From Paraburkholderia sp. FT54 (GTDB lineage: Bacteria > Pseudomonadota > Gammaproteobacteria > Burkholderiales > Burkholderiaceae): a stretch of 64,000 nt of DNA. The DNA lies in contig NZ_CP134195.1 in NCBI RefSeq assembly GCF_031585635.1, forward strand, positions 2,542,001 to 2,606,000. The letters run 5' to 3'. Below the pieces are notes generated by a model. It worked only from the letters and a program-made list of their open reading frames with translations, was not told the origin of the DNA and ran no database searches. Positions within the stretch are counted from its first letter, which is position 1; each line of letters opens with the position of its first letter. This document shows positions 1 through 9,125 of this stretch, one piece after another. The position numbers and the translations under genes are program-made.

Positions 1-104
1 TGATAACGGAACGGCACGCGGCCGCGCTTCGTGGCGCGCGGCGTTCCTGTACTGCGGAATGCTAGAGGCGTACTGCTTGCGGGTTGCTTGCTTAAGACCT
101 ATAT

Positions 105-136
105 GGCGCCGGCTTGCTGAATGACAAGCCGGCGCC
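105..136 (-). other. Stable intergenic hairpin downstream of odhB
   Basis: A perfect 12-bp inverted repeat (GGCGCCGGCTTG / CAAGCCGGCGCC) encloses an 8-nt loop, just after the odhB stop codon. No U-run follows on the minus strand, so it looks like an mRNA-stability or processing hairpin rather than an intrinsic terminator. The next gene of the cluster, expected to be the E3 subunit lpdA/odhL, would lie left of the window. Confidence 0.6.
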
Positions 137-150
137 CGCCGAACCGGCGC

Positions 151-1437
151 TTACAGGTCGAGCAGCAGGCGCGCCGGGTCTTCCAGCGCATCCTTCATGG
201 CGACCAGCGACAGCACCGCTTCGCGACCGTCGATGATGCGGTGGTCGTACGACAGCGCCAGGTAGTTCATCGGGCGGATCACGATCTGGCCGTTCTCGAC
301 CACAGCGCGTTCCTTCGTGGCGTGCACGCCCAGAATCGCGGATTGCGGCGGGTTGATGATCGGGGTCGACAGCATCGAACCGAACACACCGCCGTTCGAG
401 ATCGAGAACGTACCGCCGGTCATTTCGTCGATCGACAGCTTGCCGTCTTTCGCCTTCTGGCCGAATTCGGCGATCTTCTTCTCGATTTCGGCGAGGCTCA
501 GCTGATCCGCATTGCGCAGGATCGGCACCACCAGACCGCGCGGCGAACCGACAGCGATACCGATGTCGAAGTAGCCGTGATAGACGATGTCGTTACCGTC
601 GATCGACGCGTTCACCAGCGGGAACTTCTTCAGCGCGTGAACCGCCGCCTTCACGAAGAACGACATGAAGCCGAGCTTCACGCCATGTTCCTTTTCGAAC
701 CGGTCTTTGTACTTGTTGCGCAGGTCCATCACCGGCGCCATGTTCACTTCGTTGAACGTGGTCAGGATGGCGTTGGTTTGCTGCGACTCGAGCAGACGCT
801 CGGCGATACGCGCGCGCAGACGCGACATCGGCACGCGTTGTTCCGGACGATCCTTCAGCCATTGGTCAGCCGAAGCCGGCGCCTTGACGTCCGGCAGCGA
901 CGGCTTGGCAGCCTTCGGTGCGGCGGCGGGAGCCGGAGCCGGTGCGGCCTTGGCAGCAGGAGCGCCCGCGGTCAGCACGTCGCCCTTGGTGATGCGGCCG
1001 TCGCGGCCCGTGCCGGCGACGTCGCCCGCGCCCAGACCCTTTTCGGCCATCAGCTTGCCGGCAGCCGGCGAAGCGGCGGCGTTCGCCCCCGTTGCGGATG
1101 CGGCTTGAGCCGCCGGCGCCGCTGCGGCGGCAGGTGCCGGTGCGGCTTCCGGAGCGGGCTTCACTTCGGCTTCGACAGCAGCGGCGCCTGCCGTGCCTTC
1201 GGTGTCGATCTTGGCGATCACCTGATCAGCCGTGACGGTATCGCCGTCGTTCGCGATGACTTGCGCGAGCACGCCGGCCGAGGGTGCCGGCACTTCGAGC
1301 ACGACCTTGTCGGTCTCGATTTCGATGAGAATTTCGTCTTGAGCAACCGCTTCGCCCGGCTTCTTCTTCCACTGCAGCATCGTGGCTTCCGAGACCGACT
1401 CGGAGAGCTGGGGAACCTTGACTTCAACAATAGCCAT
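151..1437 (-). CDS. odhB: 2-oxoglutarate dehydrogenase E2, dihydrolipoyllysine succinyltransferase
   Basis: This is the E2 core of the 2-oxoglutarate dehydrogenase complex, which transfers the succinyl group from lipoate to CoA in the TCA cycle. The 428-residue protein has an N-terminal lipoyl domain (about 1-77) with the lipoylated lysine in ETDKVVLEV (K44). An Ala/Pro-rich linker follows, then a peripheral-subunit-binding domain near 130-165 ([11 protein letters not shown]). The C-terminal acyltransferase domain has the DHRxxDG signature with H399 and D403. The start is the ATG of [10 protein letters not shown]; an in-frame extension upstream has no family similarity. It follows odhA by 144 bp, and a hairpin lies in the gap. 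The length is normal for SucB/OdhB. Confidence 0.97.
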   Translation of the reverse strand: MAIVEVKVPQLSESVSEATMLQWKKKPGEAVAQDEILIEIETDKVVLEVPAPSAGVLAQVIANDGDTVTADQVIAKIDTEGTAGAAAVEAEVKPAPEAAPAPAAAAAPAAQAASATGANAAASPAAGKLMAEKGLGAGDVAGTGRDGRITKGDVLTAGAPAAKAAPAPAPAAAPKAAKPSLPDVKAPASADQWLKDRPEQRVPMSRLRARIAERLLESQQTNAILTTFNEVNMAPVMDLRNKYKDRFEKEHGVKLGFMSFFVKAAVHALKKFPLVNASIDGNDIVYHGYFDIGIAVGSPRGLVVPILRNADQLSLAEIEKKIAEFGQKAKDGKLSIDEMTGGTFSISNGGVFGSMLSTPIINPPQSAILGVHATKERAVVENGQIVIRPMNYLALSYDHRIIDGREAVLSLVAMKDALEDPARLLLDL

Positions 1438-1541
1438 TTTGTGAATATCCTGAATACGTATCGGGTGACGGCGCGCGATCCATGGATCCGTCGACCGCCT
1501 GCGAACCTCGAATGCCGCAACTGATCTGTTCGGATGCGGCA

Positions 1542-1566
1542 CGGGAAAGCGCGTGGCGCTTTCCCG
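1542..1566 (-). other. Hairpin in the odhA-odhB intercistronic gap
   Basis: An 11-bp perfect stem (CGGGAAAGCGC / GCGCTTTCCCG) with a 3-nt loop sits 16 nt past the odhA stop codon. There is no U-tract, so termination is unlikely. A partial-attenuation or RNase-processing role between the E1 and E2 cistrons is inferred only. Confidence 0.55.
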
Positions 1567-1581
1567 GTTCGGTTTTAGTGT

Positions 1582-4443
1582 TTATTTGGCGATCGACGCG
1601 CTCTTGAGGCGGCCGAAAGCGCCTTCGACCAGCGCCTTCTGCTGCTCGTAGTGCTTCGCGTAGTAGCCGACTGCCGGCGAGGCCGAAGCCGGACGTCCGC
1701 TGTATGCCAGCTTCTGACCTTCCTTCATGCCTTCCTTCAGGTGGTGCTCGATGTAGAACCACGGGCCCTGATTCTGCGGCTCGTCCTGCACCCAGACCAC
1801 TTCGGTCGCGTTGTCGTACTTCTTCATTTCCGCTTCGAACTGCTTATGCGCGAACGGATAGAGCTGTTCGATACGGATGATCGCGACGTCGTTCGACTTC
1901 GATTCGCGGCGATGTGCGAGCAGGTCGTAGTACACGCGGCCCGAGCACACGACTACGCGCTTGACCTTCTTCGCGTCGATGGCTTCGTCGATTTCGCCGA
2001 GAATCGGCTGGAACGCGCCCTTCGCCAGTTCCGACAGATCCGACACTGCTTCCTTGTGGCGCAGCAGCGACTTCGGCGTGGCGACGATCAGCGGCTTGCG
2101 GAACAGACGGATCATCTGACGGCGCAGCAGGTGGAAAATCTGCGCCGGAGTGGTCGGTTGAACGACCTGCATGTTGTGGTCTGCGCACAGTTGCAGGAAA
2201 CGTTCGATACGCGTGGACGAGTGCTCCGGACCCTGGCCTTCGTAGCCGTGCGGCAGCAGCATCGTCAGACCCGACACGCGGCCCCACTTCACTTCGCCCG
2301 ACGAGATGAACTGGTCGATCACGACTTGCGCGCCGTTCACGAAGTCGCCGAACTGCGCCTCCCACGCGACGAACGTGTTCGGTTCAGCCGTGGAGTAACC
2401 GTATTCGAAGCCCAGCACCGCTTCTTCCGACAGCACCGAGTCGATCACCGTGAACTTCGCCTGACCTTCGGCGATGTTCTGCAGCGGCACGTACGTGCCG
2501 TCGTTCCAGCGTTCGCGGTTCTGATCGTGCAGCACCGCGTGACGGTGCGTGAACGTGCCGCGGCCCGAGTCCTGACCCGTCAGGCGCACGGCATAACCGG
2601 ACGCGACCAGCGACGCGAACGCCAGGTGCTCGCCCATGCCCCAGTCGAGCTTCGCTTCGCCACGGCCCATCGCGCGACGGTCGTTGATGACGCGCTCGAC
2701 CAGCGGGTGAACCTTGAAGTTTTCCGGCACCGTGGTGATGCGTTCGGCGAGGCGCTTCAGTTCCGCGAGCGGCACGGCCGTGTCGGCTGCGTCGGTCCAC
2801 TTGCGGTTCAGGAACGGCACCCAGTCCACCGCGTACTTGCTCTTGTAGTTCGAGAGCACCGGGTCGACGGTGTGATGGCCTTCGTCCATCGCCTTGCGGT
2901 AAGCCTTGACGAATTCGTCGCCTTCTTCCGCGGTGATCACACCTTGCTGCACCAGCTTTTCAGCGTACAGTGCGCGCGTGCCCGGGTGCTTGGCGATCGT
3001 CTTGTACATGAGCGGCTGCGTGACGGCCGGCGTGTCCTGCTCGTTGTGGCCAAGCTTGCGGAAGCAGACGATGTCGACGACGACATCTTTGTGGAACTGC
3101 ATCCGGAAGTCGATAGCCAGTTGCGTAGCCAGCACGACCGCTTCAGGATCGTCGCCGTTCACGTGCAGCACCGGCGCTTCGATCATCTTGACGACGTCCG
3201 AGCAGTACAACGTGGAGCGCGAGTCGCGCGGGTCCGACGTCGTGAAGCCGATCTGGTTGTTGATGACGATGTGCAGCGTGCCGTGCGTGCCGTAACCGCG
3301 CGTTTGCGCAAGGTTCAGCGTTTCCATCACGACGCCCTGGCCCGCGAAAGCCGCGTCGCCGTGGATCTGCACCGGCAGCACTTGCAGGCCGCTGTCGTCG
3401 CCGCGACGGTCCATACGGGCCTTCGCCGAACCTTCGACCACCGGGTTGACGATTTCGAGGTGCGACGGGTTGAACGCGAGCGACAGGTGAACCGGGCCGC
3501 CTTCGGTCGAGACGTCCGACGAGAAACCCTTGTGGTACTTCACGTCGCCGGCCGGCAGGTCGTCGTGGTGCTTGCCTTCGAATTCGGCGAAGAGGTCAGC
3601 CGGCATCTTGCCGAGCGTATTGACCAGCACGTTCAGACGGCCACGGTGAGCCATGCCGATGACGATTTCCTGAACGCCGTTGGCGCCGCCATGACGCACG
3701 ACTTCGTCCATCGACGCGATGAAGCTTTCGCCGCCTTCGAGCGAGAAGCGTTTCTGGCCGACGTACTTGGTGTGCAGGAAGCGCTCGAGGCCTTCAGCGG
3801 CCGTCAAACGGTTCAGGATGTGCTTTTTCTTTTCGTTCGAGAAGTTCGGCGTCGAACGGATCGATTCGAGCTTCTCTTTCCACCAGCGCTTCTGTTCCGG
3901 ATCGCTGATGTACATGTACTCGGCGCCGAGCGTGCCGCAGTACGTGTCGCGCAATGCCTTGACGATCTCACGCAGCGACGCGCGCTCGAATCCGAAATAC
4001 AGATTCGTGGCGCTGAACTCCTGGTCCATGTCGGCTTCGGTGAAGTCGTAGAACGCGGGTTCGAGTTCGGGGATCGCGGGACGTTCGCGGCGCTTCAGCG
4101 GATCGAGGTTGGCCCATTGCGAGCCGAGAAAGCGATATGCGCCGATGAGGGACTGCACATAGACTTGCTTGCGAGCGGTAGCGAGATCTTCGCCGCCGGT
4201 TGCCGTGCGCGGGATGAAGGCATTTGCCTTGGCCCGTTGTGCAAACGATTCGACGATCGGGCCATGGGCCACGTCGTTGGCATTGCTGCCATCCGATGCA
4301 GGGACGTTCTGCAACGCGTCGAAATAGCTGCGCCAGTTCTCGGGCACTGACGCCGGATTATCGAGATACGCTTCGTACATTTCTTCTACGTACGGAGCAT
4401 TGCCGCCGAACAGATAAGAGTTCGACTGGAATTGCTTCATCAT
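1582..4443 (-). CDS. odhA: 2-oxoglutarate dehydrogenase E1 component
   Basis: This is the thiamine-diphosphate E1 subunit that decarboxylates 2-oxoglutarate and succinylates the E2 lipoyl group. The 953-residue length fits SucA/OdhA. The N-terminal motif (SNSYLFGGNAPYVEEMYEAY) that docks E1 to E2 is present. So are IGMAHRGRLNVLVN and the ThDP region GDAAFAGQGVVMETL...NNQIGFTT, followed by the transketolase-like C-terminal half. Two ATGs in tandem lie 7-10 nt after AAAGGTGAG, a good ribosome site. An in-frame GTG four codons earlier (4455) falls inside that site, so I prefer 4443. It is the first gene of the odhA-odhB cluster on this strand. Confidence 0.96.
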   Translation of the reverse strand: MMKQFQSNSYLFGGNAPYVEEMYEAYLDNPASVPENWRSYFDALQNVPASDGSNANDVAHGPIVESFAQRAKANAFIPRTATGGEDLATARKQVYVQSLIGAYRFLGSQWANLDPLKRRERPAIPELEPAFYDFTEADMDQEFSATNLYFGFERASLREIVKALRDTYCGTLGAEYMYISDPEQKRWWKEKLESIRSTPNFSNEKKKHILNRLTAAEGLERFLHTKYVGQKRFSLEGGESFIASMDEVVRHGGANGVQEIVIGMAHRGRLNVLVNTLGKMPADLFAEFEGKHHDDLPAGDVKYHKGFSSDVSTEGGPVHLSLAFNPSHLEIVNPVVEGSAKARMDRRGDDSGLQVLPVQIHGDAAFAGQGVVMETLNLAQTRGYGTHGTLHIVINNQIGFTTSDPRDSRSTLYCSDVVKMIEAPVLHVNGDDPEAVVLATQLAIDFRMQFHKDVVVDIVCFRKLGHNEQDTPAVTQPLMYKTIAKHPGTRALYAEKLVQQGVITAEEGDEFVKAYRKAMDEGHHTVDPVLSNYKSKYAVDWVPFLNRKWTDAADTAVPLAELKRLAERITTVPENFKVHPLVERVINDRRAMGRGEAKLDWGMGEHLAFASLVASGYAVRLTGQDSGRGTFTHRHAVLHDQNRERWNDGTYVPLQNIAEGQAKFTVIDSVLSEEAVLGFEYGYSTAEPNTFVAWEAQFGDFVNGAQVVIDQFISSGEVKWGRVSGLTMLLPHGYEGQGPEHSSTRIERFLQLCADHNMQVVQPTTPAQIFHLLRRQMIRLFRKPLIVATPKSLLRHKEAVSDLSELAKGAFQPILGEIDEAIDAKKVKRVVVCSGRVYYDLLAHRRESKSNDVAIIRIEQLYPFAHKQFEAEMKKYDNATEVVWVQDEPQNQGPWFYIEHHLKEGMKEGQKLAYSGRPASASPAVGYYAKHYEQQKALVEGAFGRLKSASIAK

Positions 4444-4821
4444 TTTTACGCTCACCTTTCTTCGAGTTTCTCGAGAAATAGCGGGTTACAGAACCTTCCG
4501 CGACACGGCCTGACCGTTTAGCGGATTGCGCGAATCAAGTCTTGCTTGGAAGGACCTAAAACTTTGCACCCGGGGAGCATATCACATAACGGATAGGGCA
4601 GATAGCAGACGGATTGCCGCTCAAGCCCGTCCCGACGGGCTTTCGGGCCACTTTCACAGCCCGCAACAGTCTTCTGCAGGAACGGGGACAAACGGATGCA
4701 CGCCCGTCAGCCATGGCTCAATTAGCGTTGCCTAAGCCCGGAAACGGCGAAAGCCACCCGAAGGTGGCTTCCGCTTGGCAACTATGACTTCGTACCGACT
4801 AAAGCCGATGCGCTGCCTGGC
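4444..4821. other. Intergenic region between typA and odhA
   Basis: No convincing gene is present. The right end carries the typA terminator. The left part is the odhA leader and promoter; a possible extended -10 (TGATATGCT, minus strand) lies near 4580 but has no clear -35. A 9-bp hairpin (AAGCCCGTC / GACGGGCTT, 4623-4642) lacks a U-tract. Confidence 0.5.
4751..4770 (-). terminator. Probable typA terminator
   Basis: An 8-bp perfect stem (AAGCCACC / GGTGGCTT) has a UUCG tetraloop on the minus strand, 51 nt past the typA stop codon. The downstream T-run is short and interrupted, so efficiency is uncertain. Confidence 0.5.
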
Positions 4822-6648
4822 TTAGTCCACGGCGCCCTTGCGGCTCGCGCTGCGACGCTCGTGTTCCTTCAGGTAACGCTTGCGCAGACGGATGGACTGC
4901 GGCGTGACTTCGACCAGCTCGTCGTCGTCGATGAATTCGACCGCGTATTCCAGCGACATCTGGATCGGCGGCACGAGGCGCACGGCTTCGTCCGTACCCG
5001 ACGAACGCACGTTGGTCAGCTGCTTGCCCTTGATCGGGTTCACGACCAGGTCGTTGTCACGGCTGTGAATGCCGATGATCATGCCTTCGTACAGCGGCTC
5101 GCCCGGCGACACGAACATGCGGCCGCGATCCTGCAGTTTCCACAGTGCGTACGCGACTGCCGCGCCGTCGTCCTGCGAAATCAGCACACCGTTGCGACGC
5201 TCGCCGACCGCGCCTTCCTTGACCGGCTGATACGAGTCGAACGTGTGGCTCATCAGGCCCGTGCCGCGCGTGAGCGTGAGGAATTCCGACTGGAAGCCGA
5301 TCAGGCCACGCGCCGAAATACGGTACTCGAGACGCGTCCGGCCACGGCCGTCCGACGCCATGTCGAGCATTTCCCCCTTGCGGCGGCCCAGCTCTTCCAT
5401 CACGCCGCCCTGGTGGCCGTCTTCCATGTCGACGGTCAGGTTTTCGTACGGCTCGTGCTTCACGCCGTCGACTTCCGTCATCACCACACGCGGACGCGAC
5501 ACGGCCAGCTCGTAACCTTCGCGGCGCATGTTTTCCACGAGAATAGTCAGGTGCAGTTCACCGCGACCCGCCACTTCGAAGGTGGTTTCGTCGCCGGTTT
5601 CCTTCACGCGCAACGCGACGTTGTGGTTCAGTTCCTTCATCAGGCGGTCACGGATCTGACGGCTCGTGACGAACTTGCCTTCGCGGCCGGCCAGCGGCGA
5701 CGAATTGACGAGGAAGTTCATGGTCAGCGTCGGTTCGTCGACGGTGATCATGGGCAGCGCTTCCGGCTGTTCCGGCGCGCAGATAGTCACGCCAATGCCG
5801 ATTTCTTCGATGCCGTTGATCAGCACGATGTCGCCGGCTTCAGCCGAATCCACCTGCACGCGCTCCAGACCCTTGAACGACAGCACCTGGTTGATCTTAC
5901 GATTCAGAATCGCGCCATCAGGACCCGAACGCACGGCGACCGACATGCCCGGCTTGATCGTGCCGCGCGTGATGCGGCCCACGCCGATACGGCCGACATA
6001 CGACGAGTAGTCCAGCGACGTGATCTGCAATTGCAGCGGCGCCGACGGATCGGCCGGGCGAACCGGCACGTGTTCCAGCACGGCCTCGAACAGCGGGCGC
6101 ATATCGCCTTCGCGCACGTCCGGCGTCAAGCCTGCGTAGCCATTCAGACCCGATGCGTAGACGATCGGGAAGTCGAGTTGTTCGTCGGTTGCGCCCAGCT
6201 TGTCGAACAGGTCGAACGTCTGGTTGATCACCCAGTCGATCCGCGCGCCCGGACGGTCCACCTTGTTGACCACGACGATCGGTTTCAGGCCGAGCGCCAG
6301 CGCCTTCTTGGTCACGAAGCGCGTTTGCGGCATCGGGCCTTCGACGGCGTCGACCAACAGCAGCACCGAGTCGACCATCGACAGCACGCGCTCCACTTCA
6401 CCGCCGAAGTCGGCGTGGCCCGGCGTGTCGACGATGTTGATGTGCGTACCTTCGTACTCGACCGCGCAGTTCTTCGAAAGAATCGTGATGCCACGTTCTT
6501 TTTCGATGTCGTTCGAATCCATCACGCGCTCAGCGATCTGCTGGTTGTCACGGAACGTGGCGGTCTGGCGGAGAAGCTGGTCGACGAGCGTGGTTTTGCC
6601 GTGGTCGACGTGAGCAATGATGGCGATGTTGCGTAGGGCGCGAGTCAT
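4822..6648 (-). CDS. typA: Ribosome-associated GTPase TypA/BipA
   Basis: This is a translational GTPase of the EF-G/LepA superfamily that acts on the ribosome and in large-subunit assembly under stress or low temperature. The 608-residue protein has G1 ([10 protein letters not shown], about residues 12-21), switch I ([10 protein letters not shown]), G3 (DTPGHADF) and G4 (NKVDRPGAR). EF-Tu domain II follows, then the TypA-specific C-terminal domain ([12 protein letters not shown]). The start is the ATG of [19 protein letters not shown]; an in-frame extension of 58 codons upstream is unlike the family. It stands alone, with its own minus-strand promoter about 90 bp upstream. Confidence 0.97.
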   Translation of the reverse strand: MTRALRNIAIIAHVDHGKTTLVDQLLRQTATFRDNQQIAERVMDSNDIEKERGITILSKNCAVEYEGTHINIVDTPGHADFGGEVERVLSMVDSVLLLVDAVEGPMPQTRFVTKKALALGLKPIVVVNKVDRPGARIDWVINQTFDLFDKLGATDEQLDFPIVYASGLNGYAGLTPDVREGDMRPLFEAVLEHVPVRPADPSAPLQLQITSLDYSSYVGRIGVGRITRGTIKPGMSVAVRSGPDGAILNRKINQVLSFKGLERVQVDSAEAGDIVLINGIEEIGIGVTICAPEQPEALPMITVDEPTLTMNFLVNSSPLAGREGKFVTSRQIRDRLMKELNHNVALRVKETGDETTFEVAGRGELHLTILVENMRREGYELAVSRPRVVMTEVDGVKHEPYENLTVDMEDGHQGGVMEELGRRKGEMLDMASDGRGRTRLEYRISARGLIGFQSEFLTLTRGTGLMSHTFDSYQPVKEGAVGERRNGVLISQDDGAAVAYALWKLQDRGRMFVSPGEPLYEGMIIGIHSRDNDLVVNPIKGKQLTNVRSSGTDEAVRLVPPIQMSLEYAVEFIDDDELVEVTPQSIRLRKRYLKEHERRSASRKGAVD

Positions 6649-6735
6649 AGGAACCTGGAGACAGTTGAGTGCGCCAGCAGCAGCATTGTGTGAACGAAAC
6701 CAACAAAGCCCAAAGCGCACTTTTGGGAACCCAAT

Positions 6736-6744
6736 ATTGTAGCA
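6736..6744 (-). promoter_or_regulatory. Extended -10 promoter candidate for typA
   Basis: The minus strand reads TGCTACAAT, an extended -10 (TG-N-TACAAT) about 90 nt upstream of the typA ATG. No strong -35 is seen, which fits extended -10 promoters. Confidence 0.4.
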
Positions 6745-6905
6745 CGCACAAATGAAGCTTTCTGGTATTCCCTGATAGAGCCGCCGTAGTCCACGCAGCG
6801 GCGTGTCAGGAAAATGAAACATAAGCTGACGGGCGAAACCCTACGCAAAATCACGCGGAATGTGACTTGAGCGGGGAAAGTTCGTTGCCTAAGCTGTAAT
6901 AACAC

Positions 6906-6935
6906 TTGCCGCGTCAATCAACGGCCCCCTATAAT
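6906..6935 (+). promoter_or_regulatory. Sigma-70 promoter for the marR-efflux cluster
   Basis: TTGCCG and a perfect TATAAT are separated by 18 bp, placing the transcription start about 30 nt before the marR ATG. The TTAGTCAACC stretch just downstream could hold an operator for the MarR protein, but no clean palindrome is visible. Confidence 0.55.
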
Positions 6936-6970
6936 CCTGCTTAGTCAACCATTGCATTCGCACGAGAATC

Positions 6971-7486
6971 ATGACGGAGCCGTCGTCTACCCCCACGACA
7001 GAGGTCAGCGAGTATCAGCTAGGCGAAAGCGTCGGCTATCTGATCTCGCGAGTGAAATCGACCCTGTCGAACCTGGTCACCCAGCGCAGCATGGCCGAAC
7101 TGGGTATTACCAGCCAACAAGGCAGCATCCTGTTCATGGTGGCGAGCGGCAAATGCCTGCTGGCCGCCGAACTGGCCCGTGAATACGGTATCGACGCAAG
7201 TGCCGTCACGCGTCTGATCGACCGGCTGGAGAAACGTGGCCTGCTGACGCGGGTGCGCAGCAATGAAGACCGCCGCGTCGTGCGCCTCGCGCTGACGCCG
7301 GAAGGTCATGCCATCGCCGCCAGAATGCCCGCTATTTTCACCGGCGTGCTGGACAGTCTGCTAGGCGGCTTCACCCCGGAAGAAGTAGGTTTTCTGAAGA
7401 GCATGCTGCGTCGAGTGCTCATTAATTCCGGGGAACAAACGGGGCTAACCCGTGATGCAGCAAGCAATTTCGACAGCAAATCGTAA
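6971..7486 (+). CDS. MarR-family transcriptional regulator
   Basis: This 171-residue winged-helix regulator is typical of MarR/SlyA proteins that repress an adjacent efflux operon until a ligand binds. The recognition-helix region (ELAREYGIDASAVTRLIDRL) and the wing (KRGLLTRVRSNEDRRVVRLAL) with its conserved D-R-R are visible. It is the first gene of a plus-strand cluster with an outer-membrane lipoprotein, an adaptor and an MFS pump. Autoregulation of the whole cluster is the likely role, by context. The inducing ligand cannot be read from the sequence. Confidence 0.92.
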   Translation: MTEPSSTPTTEVSEYQLGESVGYLISRVKSTLSNLVTQRSMAELGITSQQGSILFMVASGKCLLAAELAREYGIDASAVTRLIDRLEKRGLLTRVRSNEDRRVVRLALTPEGHAIAARMPAIFTGVLDSLLGGFTPEEVGFLKSMLRRVLINSGEQTGLTRDAASNFDSKS

Positions 7487-7535
7487 AAAATTGCTTGCAG
7501 CGTCCATCATTACATTTCACTCAAAGAGTCGAGCG

Positions 7536-9044
7536 ATGAAATCCCTTTCCCTGTCCGCGCCCGCGCTTTCGAGTCGGGCCGCTGTCGCCGCCGCGGTGAC
7601 GGCGCTCGCCCTCACGGGGTGCGCGAACTACTTCGGTATGAAAAGCGACAAGCAGATGTCGTCGCCGGCTCAGTACGAATCCGCCCAGAGCCTCGCCGGT
7701 CAGGGCGGCCAGTGGCCCTCGCTCGACTGGGCCAACCAGTTCGGCGACCCGCAACTGCCCAAGCTGATCGCCGAAGCGCTGGAAGGCAGCCCGTCGATCG
7801 CGCAGGCGCAGGCGCGGATCGCCAAGGCCTCGTCTTACATCGAGAGTTCGCGCTCGGCGCTGTACCCGAAGGTCAACGGCAGCTATTCGTGGACCCGTGA
7901 AATATTCTCAGAGAACTCGATCTACCCGCCGCCCTTTGGCGGCACCTGGTATAACGAGAACAACGTGCTGGCGAGCGCGTCGTGGGATCTCGACCTGTGG
8001 GGCAAGAATCGCCAGCGTCTGGGCCAGGCCGTGTCGCAGGAAAAAGCCGCTGAGGCCGACATGCAGCAGGCGCGCGTGACGCTCGCGGCGTCGGTGGCCA
8101 GCACGTACAACCAGCTTGCCCAGCTGTACGCGTTCCGCGACATCGCCGCGCGCGAAATCACCAACCGCGAGGATATCGGCCGCATCACCAACGGCCGTGT
8201 GACTGCCGGCCTCGACACCAATGTCGAGCGGCAAACCGCGAACGGCAACATCGCGACCAGCCAGTCCAATTTGACCGACCTCGACGGCCAGATCACCGTC
8301 GTGCGCTACCAGTTGGGCGCACTGCTCGGCAAGGGTCCGGATCGCGGCCTGCAAATCGCCCAGCCCACGCTGACCAAAGGCGACATCGTGGCGCTGCCGA
8401 ACAATCTGCCGGCCGACCTCGTCGCGCGCCGCGCGGATATCGTCGCCGCGCGCTGGCAAGTCGAAGCCGCCATGCACGACGTGAAGGAAGCCAAAGCCGA
8501 ATTCTTCCCGGACGTGAACCTCGCGGCCGGCTTCGGTTTCGACGCGTTCGGCTGGGGCCGCTTCCTTACCGCGAGCAGCCGCCAGATCCAGTTCGGCCCG
8601 GCCATCCATCTGCCGATTTTCGACGCCGGCGCGCTGCGCTCGCAACTGAAGGGCCGCTACGCCGACTTCGACCTGGACGTGGCGAACTACAACCAGACGC
8701 TGATCAACGCCCTCTCGGACGTCGCGACGCAAGTCTCGTCGATCCGTTCGATTGACCAGCAGCAAGGCGACGCACAACGCGCGCTCGACGCGTCGACCAA
8801 GGCATATCAGCTGGCGGTGATCCGTTATAAGGCCGGCTTATCGCCGCAGCTGCAGGTGCTGACCGCCGACCAGAACCGCCTTGCCGCCGAACAGACGGTG
8901 ACCAGCCTGAAGATGCGTCGCCGCGACATGCAGATCGGCCTCATCAAGGCGCTCGGCGGCGGTTTCGACGCGACGCAAACCGGCCTCGTGGTGCCGACCG
9001 ATGCTCCGGCATCGGCCACCGCCGCGACCGCCGCGGCAAACTGA
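7536..9044 (+). CDS. NodT-family outer-membrane efflux lipoprotein
   Basis: This TolC-like outer-membrane channel (OEP family) has 502 residues. A signal peptide ends in a lipobox (LALTGC, C29), so the mature protein is lipid-anchored. Two repeats of the efflux-protein coiled-coil/beta domain follow, with motifs such as ASWDLDLWGKNRQRLGQAV and LVARRADIVAARWQVEAA. The start at MKSLSLSAPAL is chosen because it gives the signal peptide; a longer in-frame start would overlap marR. It should provide the exit duct for the EmrAB-type pump encoded downstream. The C-terminus is Ala/Thr-rich. Confidence 0.93.
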   Translation: MKSLSLSAPALSSRAAVAAAVTALALTGCANYFGMKSDKQMSSPAQYESAQSLAGQGGQWPSLDWANQFGDPQLPKLIAEALEGSPSIAQAQARIAKASSYIESSRSALYPKVNGSYSWTREIFSENSIYPPPFGGTWYNENNVLASASWDLDLWGKNRQRLGQAVSQEKAAEADMQQARVTLAASVASTYNQLAQLYAFRDIAAREITNREDIGRITNGRVTAGLDTNVERQTANGNIATSQSNLTDLDGQITVVRYQLGALLGKGPDRGLQIAQPTLTKGDIVALPNNLPADLVARRADIVAARWQVEAAMHDVKEAKAEFFPDVNLAAGFGFDAFGWGRFLTASSRQIQFGPAIHLPIFDAGALRSQLKGRYADFDLDVANYNQTLINALSDVATQVSSIRSIDQQQGDAQRALDASTKAYQLAVIRYKAGLSPQLQVLTADQNRLAAEQTVTSLKMRRRDMQIGLIKALGGGFDATQTGLVVPTDAPASATAATAAAN

Positions 9045-9125
9045 GCGCGCGAAGCACGGCCAGATCGAACACACGTACGAACATCCGAATAAACGACGAC
9101 GTTTGAGAGAACCCGGAGCACATCC

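Larger units (their letters stand above)
6649..6970. other. Divergent promoter region, typA / marR
   Basis: This 322-bp gap has no gene. It holds the typA promoter on the minus strand and the marR promoter on the plus strand. Confidence 0.6.

Noticed and set aside
1651..4350. Plus-strand open frame of 899 codons opposite odhA
   Set aside because: It is a shadow of the GC-rich odhA codons; the composition is Arg/His/Val-rich and no domain is recognisable.
4623..4642. Terminator between typA and odhA
   Set aside because: The 9-bp hairpin has no U-run on either strand; the better terminator for typA is at 4751-4770.
4861..6636. Plus-strand open frame of 591 codons opposite typA
   Set aside because: Antisense shadow; typA has all GTPase motifs on the minus strand.
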